64,000 bases of DNA from Stakelama saccharophila. Its GTDB lineage: Bacteria; Pseudomonadota; Alphaproteobacteria; Sphingomonadales; Sphingomonadaceae. The notes below the pieces were generated by a model that worked only from the letters and a program-made list of their open reading frames with translations, was not told where the DNA came from and ran no database searches. A program made the position numbers and the translations under genes. Positions 20,177-29,143 of this stretch are shown in pieces. Every line of letters begins with the position of its first letter. Position 1 is the stretch's first letter. The stretch is taken from the NCBI RefSeq assembly GCF_032229225.1, contig NZ_CP135076.1, positions 62,001-126,000 of the forward strand, given 5' to 3'.

Positions 20177-21979
20177 ATGCGCCGTCTCACGGCATTTTGG
20201 ACAATCGCTCTGCTCGCCCTGATGCTGATGCCCGCACGGCCGGTTCATGCGGCACCGGCGGCCGGCGCTCAGGCCTGCCGAACGGTTCGCCTCGCCGATG
20301 TCGGATGGACGGACGTGACCGCGACGACGGGGACGCTCGCACGGATATTGCGCGGGCTGGGATATCGGCCGAAAACGTCCGTATTGTCAGTACCGGTCAC
20401 CTTCAACGGTCTGGCGCGCGGCGATATCGACGTCTTTCTCGGCAACTGGATGCCGATGCAGAAGGCCGATATCGCGCCCTATATCGAAAACGGTTCGATC
20501 GCGCGGGTGCGCACCAATCTTACCGACGCGCGCTACACGCTGGCGGTGCCCGATTATCTGTATAAACGCGGCCTTACCGATTTCGCGTCGATCGCCGAGT
20601 TCGGCGATGCGCTGAACCACCGCATCTACGGTATCGAGCCGGGCAATGACGGCAACCGCCTGGTGCTCGGCATGATTGCCCACGACCAGTTCGGGCTGGG
20701 CGATTTCGACCTGGTGGAAAGCAGCGAGCAGGGCATGCTCGCGCAGGTGGAACGTGCGGTGCGGCAGGAGAAGCCGATCGTGTTTCTCGGCTGGCAGCCG
20801 CACCCGATGAACGACCGGTTCGACATGCGCTATCTCTCTGGCGGCGACGCGGTGTTCGGCCCGAATTACGGCGGCGCGAAGGTCTATACCACGGTTCGCC
20901 GAGGATATCTCGACGCGTGCCCCAATGTCGCCCGGCTGCTGCGCAACCTGGCGTTCGACGTCGAGGACGAGAACGCACTGATGGCGGGCGTGATCGCAAC
21001 GGGCGATGCCGAGGCGAGCGCCGGTGACTGGCTCGCCGATCATCCCGAACGGCTGGCGGCGTGGCTGGACGGCGTCACCACCATCGACGGCAAATCCGCC
21101 GATCCTTCGATGTTCGGCAGCGCCGACGCTGCGTCGGCCGGCAATTTCATCACCCGGCACAAGATCCCGGTCGGGGCGTGGATGACGACCGCGGTGAACT
21201 GGATCAAAGCGCACAGCGGCCTGCTCGACCTCGTATCCACCGCGGTCGGCACCAGTATCAAGGTGCTGACCGCCGCGCTCGCCGCGATACCGCCGCTCCT
21301 CTTCGTGCTGCTCGCAACGATCCTTACCTGGTTCCTCAGGCGCTCGGTGGCGATCACGGTCTTCGTTCCGCTCGCGCTCCTGTTCATCATCAATCAGGGA
21401 TATTGGGACGCCACGATCCAGACGCTCGCGCTCGTCGTATTCGCCGCCGCGATCTCGACGGCGGTGGGCGTGCCGATCGGCATCTGGGCGGGGCACCGCC
21501 CGCGCGCCTATGAAGGACTGCGCTCGGTCCTCGATTTGATGCAGACCCTGCCGACCTTCGTCTATCTGATCCCCACGCTCGTCATCTTCGGCCTGGGTGT
21601 GGTGCCGGGGCTGATATCGACGATCATCTTCGCCCTGCCAGCGCCCATCCGGCTGACGCAACTGGGCATCATGTCGGTGCCCAAGCCGCTGATCGAGGCC
21701 GGGTGGTCGTTCGGTGCGACCGACCGGCAATTGCTGCTGCGCGTCGAACTGCCGGCCGCGGCGGGGTCGATCCTCGCCGGCATCACGCAGTGCATCATGC
21801 TCAGCCTGTCGATGGTGGTCATCGCGGCGCTCGTCGGCGCCGGGGGACTTGGCGTACCGGTGGTGCGCGCGCTCAACACCGTGCAGGTCGGCATGGGCTT
21901 CGAGGCCGGCTTCGCCATCGTCCTGCTCGCGATCATCCTCGACCGGATCACGCGCCGCGAAACCAAGGGAGACACGTAA
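20177..21979 (+). CDS. Choline/betaine-type ABC importer, binding protein fused to permease
   Basis: The start at 20177 follows GGAAAGG and opens with a signal peptide (FWTIALLALMLMPARPVHA). Of 600 residues, about 30-335 form a choline/glycine-betaine binding protein: LADVGWTDVTATTG and the ligand-loop motif VFLGNWMPMQ resemble ChoX/ProX. Residues from about 345 to 595 carry several membrane helices and the permease EAA-type loop (EAGWSFGATDRQLLLRVELP), as in ChoW/ProW. In most bacteria these are separate proteins. OpuABC-like systems fuse them in the opposite order, with the binding domain last. The gene is coupled to the ATPase gene with no gap. The expected role is import of choline released outside the cytoplasm. 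Confidence 0.92.
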   Translation: MRRLTAFWTIALLALMLMPARPVHAAPAAGAQACRTVRLADVGWTDVTATTGTLARILRGLGYRPKTSVLSVPVTFNGLARGDIDVFLGNWMPMQKADIAPYIENGSIARVRTNLTDARYTLAVPDYLYKRGLTDFASIAEFGDALNHRIYGIEPGNDGNRLVLGMIAHDQFGLGDFDLVESSEQGMLAQVERAVRQEKPIVFLGWQPHPMNDRFDMRYLSGGDAVFGPNYGGAKVYTTVRRGYLDACPNVARLLRNLAFDVEDENALMAGVIATGDAEASAGDWLADHPERLAAWLDGVTTIDGKSADPSMFGSADAASAGNFITRHKIPVGAWMTTAVNWIKAHSGLLDLVSTAVGTSIKVLTAALAAIPPLLFVLLATILTWFLRRSVAITVFVPLALLFIINQGYWDATIQTLALVVFAAAISTAVGVPIGIWAGHRPRAYEGLRSVLDLMQTLPTFVYLIPTLVIFGLGVVPGLISTIIFALPAPIRLTQLGIMSVPKPLIEAGWSFGATDRQLLLRVELPAAAGSILAGITQCIMLSLSMVVIAALVGAGGLGVPVVRALNTVQVGMGFEAGFAIVLLAIILDRITRRETKGDT

Positions 21980-23170
21980 ATGGCGACCGCGCTGGAATTC
22001 CGCGACGTCACGATCGTGTTCGCGCCGGGCAAGGGCCGCAAGCGCGAGGCGGCGATCGACCGGGCGATGACGATGATCGCGGAGGGCGCGGATCGGCCGA
22101 CCATTTCCGACGCGACAGGGGTCGTACTGGGCGTCGCGCACGCCGATCTCGCCGTCGAACAGGGCCGCATCTCGGTATTGATGGGGCTGTCGGGGTCGGG
22201 CAAGTCGACATTGCTGCGGGCTGCAAACGGCCTCAACCCGGTCACGCGCGGGCACGTGATCGTCCATGGCGAGCAGGGCGAACAGGACATCGCCTCGTGC
22301 GGGCCCGCGACCCTGCGCGACATCCGGCGCCACCGCGTCGCTATGGTGTTTCAGCAATTCGGGCTGCTGCCCTGGCGCACGGTGCGCGAGAATGTGGCGC
22401 TCGGGCTCGAACTGCGCGGTGACACCAAGGCAGCGATCGCCAACAAGGTCGACGAACAGCTCGCGCTCGTCGGTCTCACCGACTGGGCGGAAAATTATGC
22501 CAGCGAGCTTTCGGGCGGCATGCAGCAGCGCGTCGGGCTGGCGCGCGCATTCGCCACCGATGCCGATATCCTCTTGATGGACGAACCCTTCTCCGCGCTC
22601 GACCCGCTGATCCGCGCGAAGCTCCAGGACGACCTGCTCGAACTGCAGCAAGCGGTGAACAAGACCATCCTGTTCGTCAGCCACGATCTCGACGAAGCCT
22701 TCAAGCTGGGCGATCAGCTCACGCTGCTGGAGGGTGGGCGCATGGTGCAGAGCGGCACGCCCAAGGACATCATGTTGCGCCCGGCAACGCCCTATGTCGC
22801 CAGCTTCCTCGAACATATGAACCCGCTCCACGTCGTCACGGGGGCCATGGTGATGCGGCCGATCGAGTCGCTGCCGCGCGACGGTGACGCCTGGCTGCTC
22901 GACGATGCCGGCCGCTACCGCATGCAGGGCGACAGCGTCACGATCGAGGACGAACCGGTCACCGTTACATCGCTACCCGACCCGGCAGGAAGCGGTGCCC
23001 CTTCGTCGGGGCTGGTGCGCTGCCCCGCTGCGACCCCGGTGCGCGATCTGATGCGCATCTATGGGGAGACCGGCCATCCCATCATCCTGACGCGCCGCGG
23101 CGATGTCGTCGGCATCTGCGACGGGCAGGACATCCTGCGCGGGCTGGGCGATGTCGGCGGCGCCGGATAG
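21980..23170 (+). CDS. choV: Choline ABC transporter ATP-binding protein, ChoV/ProV type
   Basis: The 396-residue ATPase starts directly after the permease stop. The Walker A motif GLSGSGKST is at residues 69-77, and the Q-loop lies in MVFQQFGLLPWRTV. The signature is LSGGMQQRVGLARA and the Walker B is ILLMDEPFSALDP. The insert before Walker A (TGVVLGVAHADLAVE) is typical of ChoV/ProV. The C-terminal part from about residue 295 holds a CBS-type region ending PIILTRRGDVVGICDGQDIL, which senses ionic strength or nucleotides in relatives. It powers the fused binding protein-permease encoded upstream. Confidence 0.92.
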   Translation: MATALEFRDVTIVFAPGKGRKREAAIDRAMTMIAEGADRPTISDATGVVLGVAHADLAVEQGRISVLMGLSGSGKSTLLRAANGLNPVTRGHVIVHGEQGEQDIASCGPATLRDIRRHRVAMVFQQFGLLPWRTVRENVALGLELRGDTKAAIANKVDEQLALVGLTDWAENYASELSGGMQQRVGLARAFATDADILLMDEPFSALDPLIRAKLQDDLLELQQAVNKTILFVSHDLDEAFKLGDQLTLLEGGRMVQSGTPKDIMLRPATPYVASFLEHMNPLHVVTGAMVMRPIESLPRDGDAWLLDDAGRYRMQGDSVTIEDEPVTVTSLPDPAGSGAPSSGLVRCPAATPVRDLMRIYGETGHPIILTRRGDVVGICDGQDILRGLGDVGGAG

Positions 23171-23232
23171 GAATCGCCGCCCCGTCCCCTTTTTCCTTCC
23201 CGCACGTGCCGACATGCGCGGCGGAGACGATC

Positions 23233-23268
23233 AAAAAAAAGGGGCGGTCGAACCGACCGCCCCTTTTT
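23233..23268. terminator. Bidirectional intrinsic terminator
   Basis: A 10-base stem (GGGGCGGTCG at 23241-23250 paired with 23254-23263) has a 3-base loop. It is flanked by eight A residues on the left and five T residues on the right. It can terminate both the choV transcript and the convergent TonB-receptor transcript that ends at 23296. Confidence 0.85.
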
Positions 23269-23295
23269 CCGTAAAATCCCTGAGGGCAGAAGGCC

Positions 23296-25632
23296 TCAGA
23301 AGGATTTCTTCAGCGTCACGAACACCTGGCGCGGCGGGCCGACCAGGAAATATTGATAGTCGCCTTCCGAATAGCTCGTCAGATAGCCGCCCGTCTCACC
23401 GATCGTCGCGACATATTCCTCGTCGGTCAGGTTGGTGACGTTGAGCTGGATCTCGGTGCCGCCCAGCATGCCGTCACCCTTGAGGCGATAGCCGAGCGTC
23501 AGGTCGACCAGCGTGCGGCCATCGAACGACAGGTCGTTCTCGTACGTGGCGTAGCGCTTGCTCTGGTAATTGGCCTTGGCGCGCGCGAACAAGGCGCCGT
23601 CGTCATAGGCGATTTCGGCATTCGCCTGATGGCGCGGTTGATCGACGACCGCCTTGCCGGCGCTCGCGACGACGACTTCGCCGCCGCCGTTCAGCACGTC
23701 ATCGTCATATTCGGCATGCGAATAGGAATAGGACGCATAGAGCGAGAGATGGCGTACCGGGCGATAGGTGCCCGTCGCCTCGATGCCATTGGTCGTCACC
23801 GAGCCGACATTGTCGAGGATCGACGGGCAGCTCTGGATGGCGGTGCACGGCGAAACGCTGAACAACCGGTCGTCGAACTTCACATGATAGGCCGCGAGCG
23901 ATCCGTCGAAGCGCGGCAGGTGAACGCGAACGCCGCCTTCCGCCGTCCAGGACGTCTCCGGCTTCAGATCGGACGCCTTCAGCGCCGCGAACTGGTCGGG
24001 CGAGGTGATGAACGGGCCGGTGGTAAAGGCGCGCATATTCTCGGAATAGCTCGCGAACACCTCCAGCGCGTCGATCGGGCGATAGTTCAGGCCGACCTGC
24101 GGCAGGAACATGTCCTCGGCTTCCAGTTCGCCGTTCGTGCCCCAGGTGTCGACGTTGGTGCGCTCGGGATCGTAGCGCGACACGATGTCGACATCGATGC
24201 CCTTCCACCCGCCGGTCACCTTGAGCGCATCGGTGACCTGCCAGCTATCCTGCACATAATATTGATACGTGTTGATGTTGAAGTCGTAATAATAGTCATA
24301 GGCGAACGGATGGTCCGGCCATTCGCGCGGGTGGATGCTGGAATGGTCGGTATCGCGCAGGCCGAAATAGTCGCGCGCCTGCTTGTAGTCGTTGTGCTCG
24401 TACCAGCCGCCGACTTCCAGCGTGTTGCCGCTGAAAAGGTCATAGGACAGGCTGCCGGTCAGGCCTTCGCGATCGATCCAATATTCGGTGCCGCGAACCG
24501 ACAGGTTCGCGCCGCCCGGCGTCGGCGTATAGAAAGTCCACCAGGTGCCGATGCCGCGATTGCGATGGTAATAGGGCGTCAGCTCCACGCTGAGCTTGTC
24601 GGTGAGGTCGTATTCCAGATTGGCGCCCATCAGGATGTCGCGGCGCAGGCCGTATCCGTCATAATAGGCATCGTCGCCGGTCAGCGTGCCATATCCCGGA
24701 TAGTCGGCCTCGTAGATGCCGCGCTCCTGATAGTTATCGGCGATCGCTGTCGCGGTGTCCCAGTCGTAGCGCAGATAGTTCCAGTTATAGCCCTTCCGCT
24801 CGAGCAGGCCGGGCCACATGTCGACATAATCGTCATCGGCGAGATAGGAATAGTTGACGAACGCCGAGATCGATCCGTCGGTGCCCAGCGGCGCCTTGAC
24901 CTTGCCGTTGACGTGGAGCGCGTGCTGCGCGCCCTTGCCTTTCCATTTCGGCGTCTGGGCGTAATCGCCGCTGAAATAGGCCTTCACCCCGCCGCCCAGG
25001 TCGCCGGTGTCGACGCGGCCGAACAGGCGCCATGCATCGTTGCTCCCGTAGGTTGCGGAAACGTCGCCGCCGATCTCGTCGGCCGGGTCGCGGCTGAAGA
25101 ATTCGATCGTGCCGCCCAGATTGGAGCTCGACGGCGTCGACAGCGCGCCTGCGCCCTGCGACAATTCGGTGCGCGCGATGTTGTTCGACGAGATGGCACG
25201 GCTGATATGCAGACCGTTGAAATTGCCGTAGCTCATATCGCCCAGCGGCACGCCGTCGAGGACGAAGCCGAGCTGGTTCTGGGTAAAGCCGCGCACCGAA
25301 ATCCGGGTCGACCATTCGTTCGACCCGAACGGCGTCGCCGACTGGAAATTCACACTGGGCAGCTTGTCGAGCAGCGCCAGCGGGCTGGTGCCCGGCGGGG
25401 AAACGGCGATGTCTTCCTGCGTCAGCCCCTGCACCTGGCGCGTCTCGCCGCGACCGATGACAACGATCTCCTCAACCGTCTTGCCGGCAGCATCCGAAGA
25501 CGCCGCTCGCTGCGCGGCCGCCTTCGGCGCGGCTTCGCCATCGGCTGTTTCAGCGGCTGCGGCGTAGCTCGGCGTCGCCGTTGCAAAGGCGACGGCCATA
25601 ACACTGGAGGTAACCAAAATCCTGCTGCGCAT
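23296..25632 (-). CDS. TonB-dependent outer-membrane receptor
   Basis: The 778-residue protein begins with a signal peptide (MRSRILVTSSVMAVAFATA). After an alanine-rich spacer comes a TonB-box-like EEIVVIGRGETR segment. The plug contains ISVRGFTQNQLGFVLDGVP and GTIEFFSRDPADEIGGD. The rest is a barrel rich in aromatic strands that ends in VFVTLKKSF, a typical C-terminal strand. It imports an unidentified ligand across the outer membrane. It is convergent with the choline importer, and a palindrome matching the choline-locus operators lies about 300 bases upstream. A link to choline or phosphatidylcholine use is possible but unproved. Confidence 0.93.
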   Translation of the reverse strand: MRSRILVTSSVMAVAFATATPSYAAAAETADGEAAPKAAAQRAASSDAAGKTVEEIVVIGRGETRQVQGLTQEDIAVSPPGTSPLALLDKLPSVNFQSATPFGSNEWSTRISVRGFTQNQLGFVLDGVPLGDMSYGNFNGLHISRAISSNNIARTELSQGAGALSTPSSSNLGGTIEFFSRDPADEIGGDVSATYGSNDAWRLFGRVDTGDLGGGVKAYFSGDYAQTPKWKGKGAQHALHVNGKVKAPLGTDGSISAFVNYSYLADDDYVDMWPGLLERKGYNWNYLRYDWDTATAIADNYQERGIYEADYPGYGTLTGDDAYYDGYGLRRDILMGANLEYDLTDKLSVELTPYYHRNRGIGTWWTFYTPTPGGANLSVRGTEYWIDREGLTGSLSYDLFSGNTLEVGGWYEHNDYKQARDYFGLRDTDHSSIHPREWPDHPFAYDYYYDFNINTYQYYVQDSWQVTDALKVTGGWKGIDVDIVSRYDPERTNVDTWGTNGELEAEDMFLPQVGLNYRPIDALEVFASYSENMRAFTTGPFITSPDQFAALKASDLKPETSWTAEGGVRVHLPRFDGSLAAYHVKFDDRLFSVSPCTAIQSCPSILDNVGSVTTNGIEATGTYRPVRHLSLYASYSYSHAEYDDDVLNGGGEVVVASAGKAVVDQPRHQANAEIAYDDGALFARAKANYQSKRYATYENDLSFDGRTLVDLTLGYRLKGDGMLGGTEIQLNVTNLTDEEYVATIGETGGYLTSYSEGDYQYFLVGPPRQVFVTLKKSF

Positions 25633-26267
25633 CTAATCCCCTTTCAAATGTCAAAGGCATCGCAAATCGGCTGGATTTGCGACCTCGCGATCCGATCCGC
25701 CTCACCACATCGAACGCGCCCGATCCGGCAGCCCGCAGAGGTCTGCCTTCGCGCTGGTGGCGGGAACCGGCCAAAAATCGGCGTACCGCCTTCGCATAGC
25801 GAACCATAGAAATTGATCAACCGTATAATCGACGCACGGCCGTTTAGTTTGATACTGCTACAGTTCCATGACGCACGCATTTCTGCCCTATATAGCCAAC
25901 GCAAATTGCGATCTTCGGCCATCGGAAACGAACGCTGAACCGATGTTCAGCACACCGTTCCGATTTGGTTGAACAGTCATGCAGTCAGCAGGGAGATACC
26001 CGCGCCTGGCCGGCCTGCCTTCAGCTCGACAGCATCTCGGATCGGAAGCCTGTTCGCCGGTGATCGACGCGCCCGGCGCGGCGGAGCCCGGCCGCGGCCG
26101 CGCTGCACCGCAGGAAAGCTGATACCGATGGCGGTGCGCTTCCGGTTGCGCGATTGATCCACCGGTGCGGGCGCGGCGGGCCGAAACCGGCACCGCCGCG
26201 CTTGCGCTTCGTCGCCATGCCGGTACACAGGGTCCCGAGGTTTTGGGCAAGATTGCGGGGGAATACG
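25633..26267. other. Divergent intergenic region with two palindromes
   Basis: These 635 bases between the receptor and the S10 peptidase hold no convincing gene. Two structures stand out. One is a hairpin in the presumed receptor leader (TCGCAAAT at 25660-25667 and its complement at 25675-25682). The other is an 18-base palindrome, GCTGAAC-CGAT-GTTCAGC, at 25934-25951. The core of the second, TGAAC-N4-GTTCA, is identical in arms and spacing to the site upstream of the choline importer. The peptidase side is very GC-rich and shows no clear promoter by eye. Confidence 0.5.
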
Positions 26268-27767
26268 ATGCGGGGATGGTTTGCGGCGGCACTGGTCGGG
26301 CTGGCGCTCGGGGCGGTGCAGGCACCGGCGATGGCCCAAGCGGAAAAGCCGTCGGACGAGAAGGCGAAGACCGAGACCAAGCCCGACCTTCCCCCGCTTC
26401 CCGAAGACAAGACCGTCGATCAGAGCGCGGTGATCGGCGGCCGGACGATCCGCTACAAGGCGACCGTCGGATCGCTGCCGGTACGCGACGAGGACGGCAA
26501 GAAGATCGCGGACATCGTCTATACGGCCTATACCGTCCCCGGCGGCGACGTCGATCGCCCCGTCACCTTCGCCTTCAACGGCGGGCCCGGCGCATCCTCG
26601 GTCTATCTCAATCTCGGCGCGATCGGCCCGAAGCACGTGCCTTTCGGCGATGCCGGCGATTCCCCGTCGGACGCGCCCGTCCTCACCGACAATCCGAACA
26701 GTTGGCTGGGCTTTACCGACCTCGTCTTCATCGACCCCGTCGGAACCGGCTTCAGCCGCAGCCTGGAAGATGCGGAAAAGACGAAGAAGGACTTCTACGC
26801 CAACGAACCCGACATCAAATATCTGTCGCGCATCGTCTATGACTGGCTGGTGACGAACAAGCGACTGCGCTCGCCCAAATATGTCATCGGCGAAAGCTAT
26901 GGCGGCTACCGCGCGCCGCGCATCGCCTATGAATTGCAGACGCAGATGGGCGTGGGCGTCAAGGGGCTGGTGATGGTGTCGCCCTATCTCGATCCGGCCG
27001 CGATCGGCGACGAAACGGCGCTATCGCCGCTGCCGTGGATGATCAACCTGCCGTCGATGGCGGCGGGCCAGCTCGAGCGCGAAGGCAAGCTCACCCCGGC
27101 GGCGATGGCGGATGTCGAGGCCTATACCCGCGGCCAGTTCGTGACCGACTTCTTCGCCGGCCGCGCCGACCCGGTCGCCACGCAGCGGCTGGAGACGAAG
27201 GTCGCGGCGCTGACCGGGCTCGACCCCAAGATCGTCGACGACCTGGATGGCCGCATAGACATCGGCACCTATCTGCGCGAAACGCGCCGTGACGAAGGCC
27301 GGATCGGCAGCGTCTATGACAGCAACGTCACCGCCTGGGACCCATTCCCGGCGTCGGCAGACCGCAATTCGGGCGATCCGATCCTGAACGCGCTGATCGC
27401 GCCGACGACGAGTGCGATGGTCGATTTCGTCACCCGCGTGGTCGGCTGGGACATCGATGCGCGCTATCACGCTTTGTCCTACGAGGTGAACGAGGCGTGG
27501 GATCGCGGCACGCCGGACGACAAGCCGGTCGCCGACCTGCGCCGGGCGATCGCCAACGATCCCGATATGGCGGTGATGATCGCGCATGGCTGGAACGATC
27601 TGTCCTGCCCGTTCTTCGGCTCACAGCTCCTGATCGACCAGATGCCGTCCTTCGGCATGAAGCAGCGGATCGACCTCAACGTCTATCATGGCGGACACAT
27701 GTTCTACACCCGCGACGACAGCGGCGCTGCGTTCCGCCAGGATGCCGAGGCGATGTACCGCCGCTGA
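26268..27767 (+). CDS. Secreted serine carboxypeptidase (peptidase S10 family)
   Basis: The start at 26268 follows GGGGGAA and encodes a signal peptide (WFAAALVGLALGAVQAPAMA), giving 499 residues. S10 features are FAFNGGPGASSVYLNLG, DPVGTGFSRS, the nucleophile in GESYGGYRAP at about Ser210, and the catalytic His in GGHMFYT at about residue 477, with an Asp in the GWNDLSCPF region. The mature protein is probably periplasmic or extracellular and trims C-terminal residues from peptides. An open frame starting at 26154 lacks a signal sequence and is not preferred. The gene is monocistronic as far as can be seen. Confidence 0.93.
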   Translation: MRGWFAAALVGLALGAVQAPAMAQAEKPSDEKAKTETKPDLPPLPEDKTVDQSAVIGGRTIRYKATVGSLPVRDEDGKKIADIVYTAYTVPGGDVDRPVTFAFNGGPGASSVYLNLGAIGPKHVPFGDAGDSPSDAPVLTDNPNSWLGFTDLVFIDPVGTGFSRSLEDAEKTKKDFYANEPDIKYLSRIVYDWLVTNKRLRSPKYVIGESYGGYRAPRIAYELQTQMGVGVKGLVMVSPYLDPAAIGDETALSPLPWMINLPSMAAGQLEREGKLTPAAMADVEAYTRGQFVTDFFAGRADPVATQRLETKVAALTGLDPKIVDDLDGRIDIGTYLRETRRDEGRIGSVYDSNVTAWDPFPASADRNSGDPILNALIAPTTSAMVDFVTRVVGWDIDARYHALSYEVNEAWDRGTPDDKPVADLRRAIANDPDMAVMIAHGWNDLSCPFFGSQLLIDQMPSFGMKQRIDLNVYHGGHMFYTRDDSGAAFRQDAEAMYRR

Positions 27768-27822
27768 CCGACGGCGCGCCCGCCTCTAGCGGCGGGCGCG
27801 CGTTCGGCCTATCTTGGCGGCG

Positions 27823-28173
27823 ATGCGCTTTCTCCGCTTTTTTTCGCCGCTCCACGCCTATCGCGACCTGCGCCGCTATCTGCTGACGCGCAAACGCCAT
27901 GAGCTGTGGTTCATGCTGGCGTCGCTTGTCGTCACCATGACGGTCGTGACCGTCTTTCTGATCGACGCGCCCCCCCCGGCGCCGCCGCCAGCGCCCGAGA
28001 TCATCTATGTCGAAAGCTGGCCGCTCAACCGCACCGACGAACAGATCGCGGCGGCCGCGAAGGTGGCGAAGGCAAAACGCGCGGCACGCGAGGCGGAGCT
28101 CGCACGGCTGCGGGCCGCGCGGCGCGAGCAGTTCCGGGAGGTCGACAACAGCCTCGATAGCTGGGGCTTGTGA
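27823..28173 (+). CDS. Small membrane-anchored protein of unknown function
   Basis: The 116-residue product begins MRFLRFFSPLHAYRDLRRYL. It has one membrane segment (ELWFMLASLVVTMTVVTVFL), a proline/alanine stretch (PPPAPPPAPE), and a basic, alanine-rich helical tail with possible coiled-coil character. The predicted layout is cytoplasmic N-terminus, one membrane crossing, and soluble tail. Its stop overlaps the GTG start of ribD, so it heads the riboflavin operon. I do not recognise a function. Confidence 0.75.
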   Translation: MRFLRFFSPLHAYRDLRRYLLTRKRHELWFMLASLVVTMTVVTVFLIDAPPPAPPPAPEIIYVESWPLNRTDEQIAAAAKVAKAKRAAREAELARLRAARREQFREVDNSLDSWGL

Positions 28174-29141
28174 GCGATGCGCGCTGGATGGCGGCGGCGC
28201 TAACGCTTGCCGAGCGCGGCCGCGGGCGCACCGCCCCCAATCCCAATGTCGGGTGCATGATCGTAAAGGACGGTCGCGTTGTCGGGCGCGGCTGGACGCA
28301 AGCCGGCGGCCGGCCGCATGCCGAGGCGGTGGCGCTCGACCGTGCGGGCGCGGCAGCGCGCGGCGCCACGGTCTATGTCACGCTCGAACCGTGCGCACAC
28401 GCCTCGCCGCGCGGGCCGACTTGTTCGGACCTGCTGATCGAAGCGGGCGTCGCGCGGGTGGTGGCGGCGCTCGGCGATTCCGATCCGCGAACCGACGGCA
28501 GCGGGATCGGGCGGTTGCGCGACAGCGGGGTCGCGGTGGATATCGGCGTCGGTGAGGCGGCGGCACGGCGCAGCATGGCCGGGTTCCTGACGCGCCGCGC
28601 GCTCGGGCGGCCGCATGTGACGCTGAAGCTCGCCACCTCGCTCGACGGCTGCATCGCCCGCGCCGATGGCGAGAGCCGCTGGATCACCGGCGAGGCGGCA
28701 CGGGCACATGCCCATCTCGAACGCGCGCGGCACGAAGCGATCCTCGTCGGACGCGGGACCTATGAAGCGGATGCGCCCAAGCTCGACGTCCGACTCGCAG
28801 GGCTCGACAATCGCTCGCCGCGCCGCGTGCTGCTGACGCGCAGCCTCGATACGGTCGCGGGCTTGACGGTGGTCGGCGCGCCGGAACGGATCGCCGATCT
28901 CGACGGTGTCGACCATGTGCTGGTGGAAGGCGGCGCAGGAGCGGCATCGGCCTTCCTTGCCGCCGACCTGATCGACCGCCTGCTCATCTACCGAGCGCCG
29001 ATCCTGATCGGCGGCGGGCGGCCGGCAATCGGCGATATCGGCCTCGACCGGCTGGCCGATGCGCATGGCCGCTGGCGGCTGGTCGACCAGCGCATGCTTG
29101 GCAGCGACCGCCTCGAAGCCTATGAGCGCGTTCGAGACTGA
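28170..29141 (+). CDS. ribD: Bifunctional riboflavin biosynthesis deaminase/reductase
   Basis: A GTG start overlaps the preceding stop. The 323-residue protein has the deaminase zinc motifs HAEAVAL and PCAHASPRGPTC in the first third. The reductase domain follows (VTLKLATSLDGCIARADGES, LVEGGAGAASAFL). Together they convert the pyrimidine from GTP cyclohydrolase II to 5-amino-6-ribitylaminouracil phosphate. It is the first riboflavin enzyme of the operon ribD-ribE-ribB-ribH. No FMN riboswitch was recognised upstream. Confidence 0.95.
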   Translation: MSDARWMAAALTLAERGRGRTAPNPNVGCMIVKDGRVVGRGWTQAGGRPHAEAVALDRAGAAARGATVYVTLEPCAHASPRGPTCSDLLIEAGVARVVAALGDSDPRTDGSGIGRLRDSGVAVDIGVGEAAARRSMAGFLTRRALGRPHVTLKLATSLDGCIARADGESRWITGEAARAHAHLERARHEAILVGRGTYEADAPKLDVRLAGLDNRSPRRVLLTRSLDTVAGLTVVGAPERIADLDGVDHVLVEGGAGAASAFLAADLIDRLLIYRAPILIGGGRPAIGDIGLDRLADAHGRWRLVDQRMLGSDRLEAYERVRD

Positions 29142-29143
29142 CC

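Noticed and set aside
20387-22831. An 814-codon open frame antisense to the choline importer genes
   Set aside because: It mirrors two well-supported genes, its translation is rich in Arg, His and Asp with no domain, and such long antisense frames are common in high-GC DNA.
23353-25809. An 818-codon open frame antisense to the TonB-dependent receptor
   Set aside because: The sense strand encodes a full receptor with signal peptide and terminal strand. The antisense product has no recognisable features or ribosome-binding site.
28100-28170. FMN riboswitch ahead of ribD
   Set aside because: The region is coding sequence of the small membrane protein and shows none of the conserved RFN-element stems.
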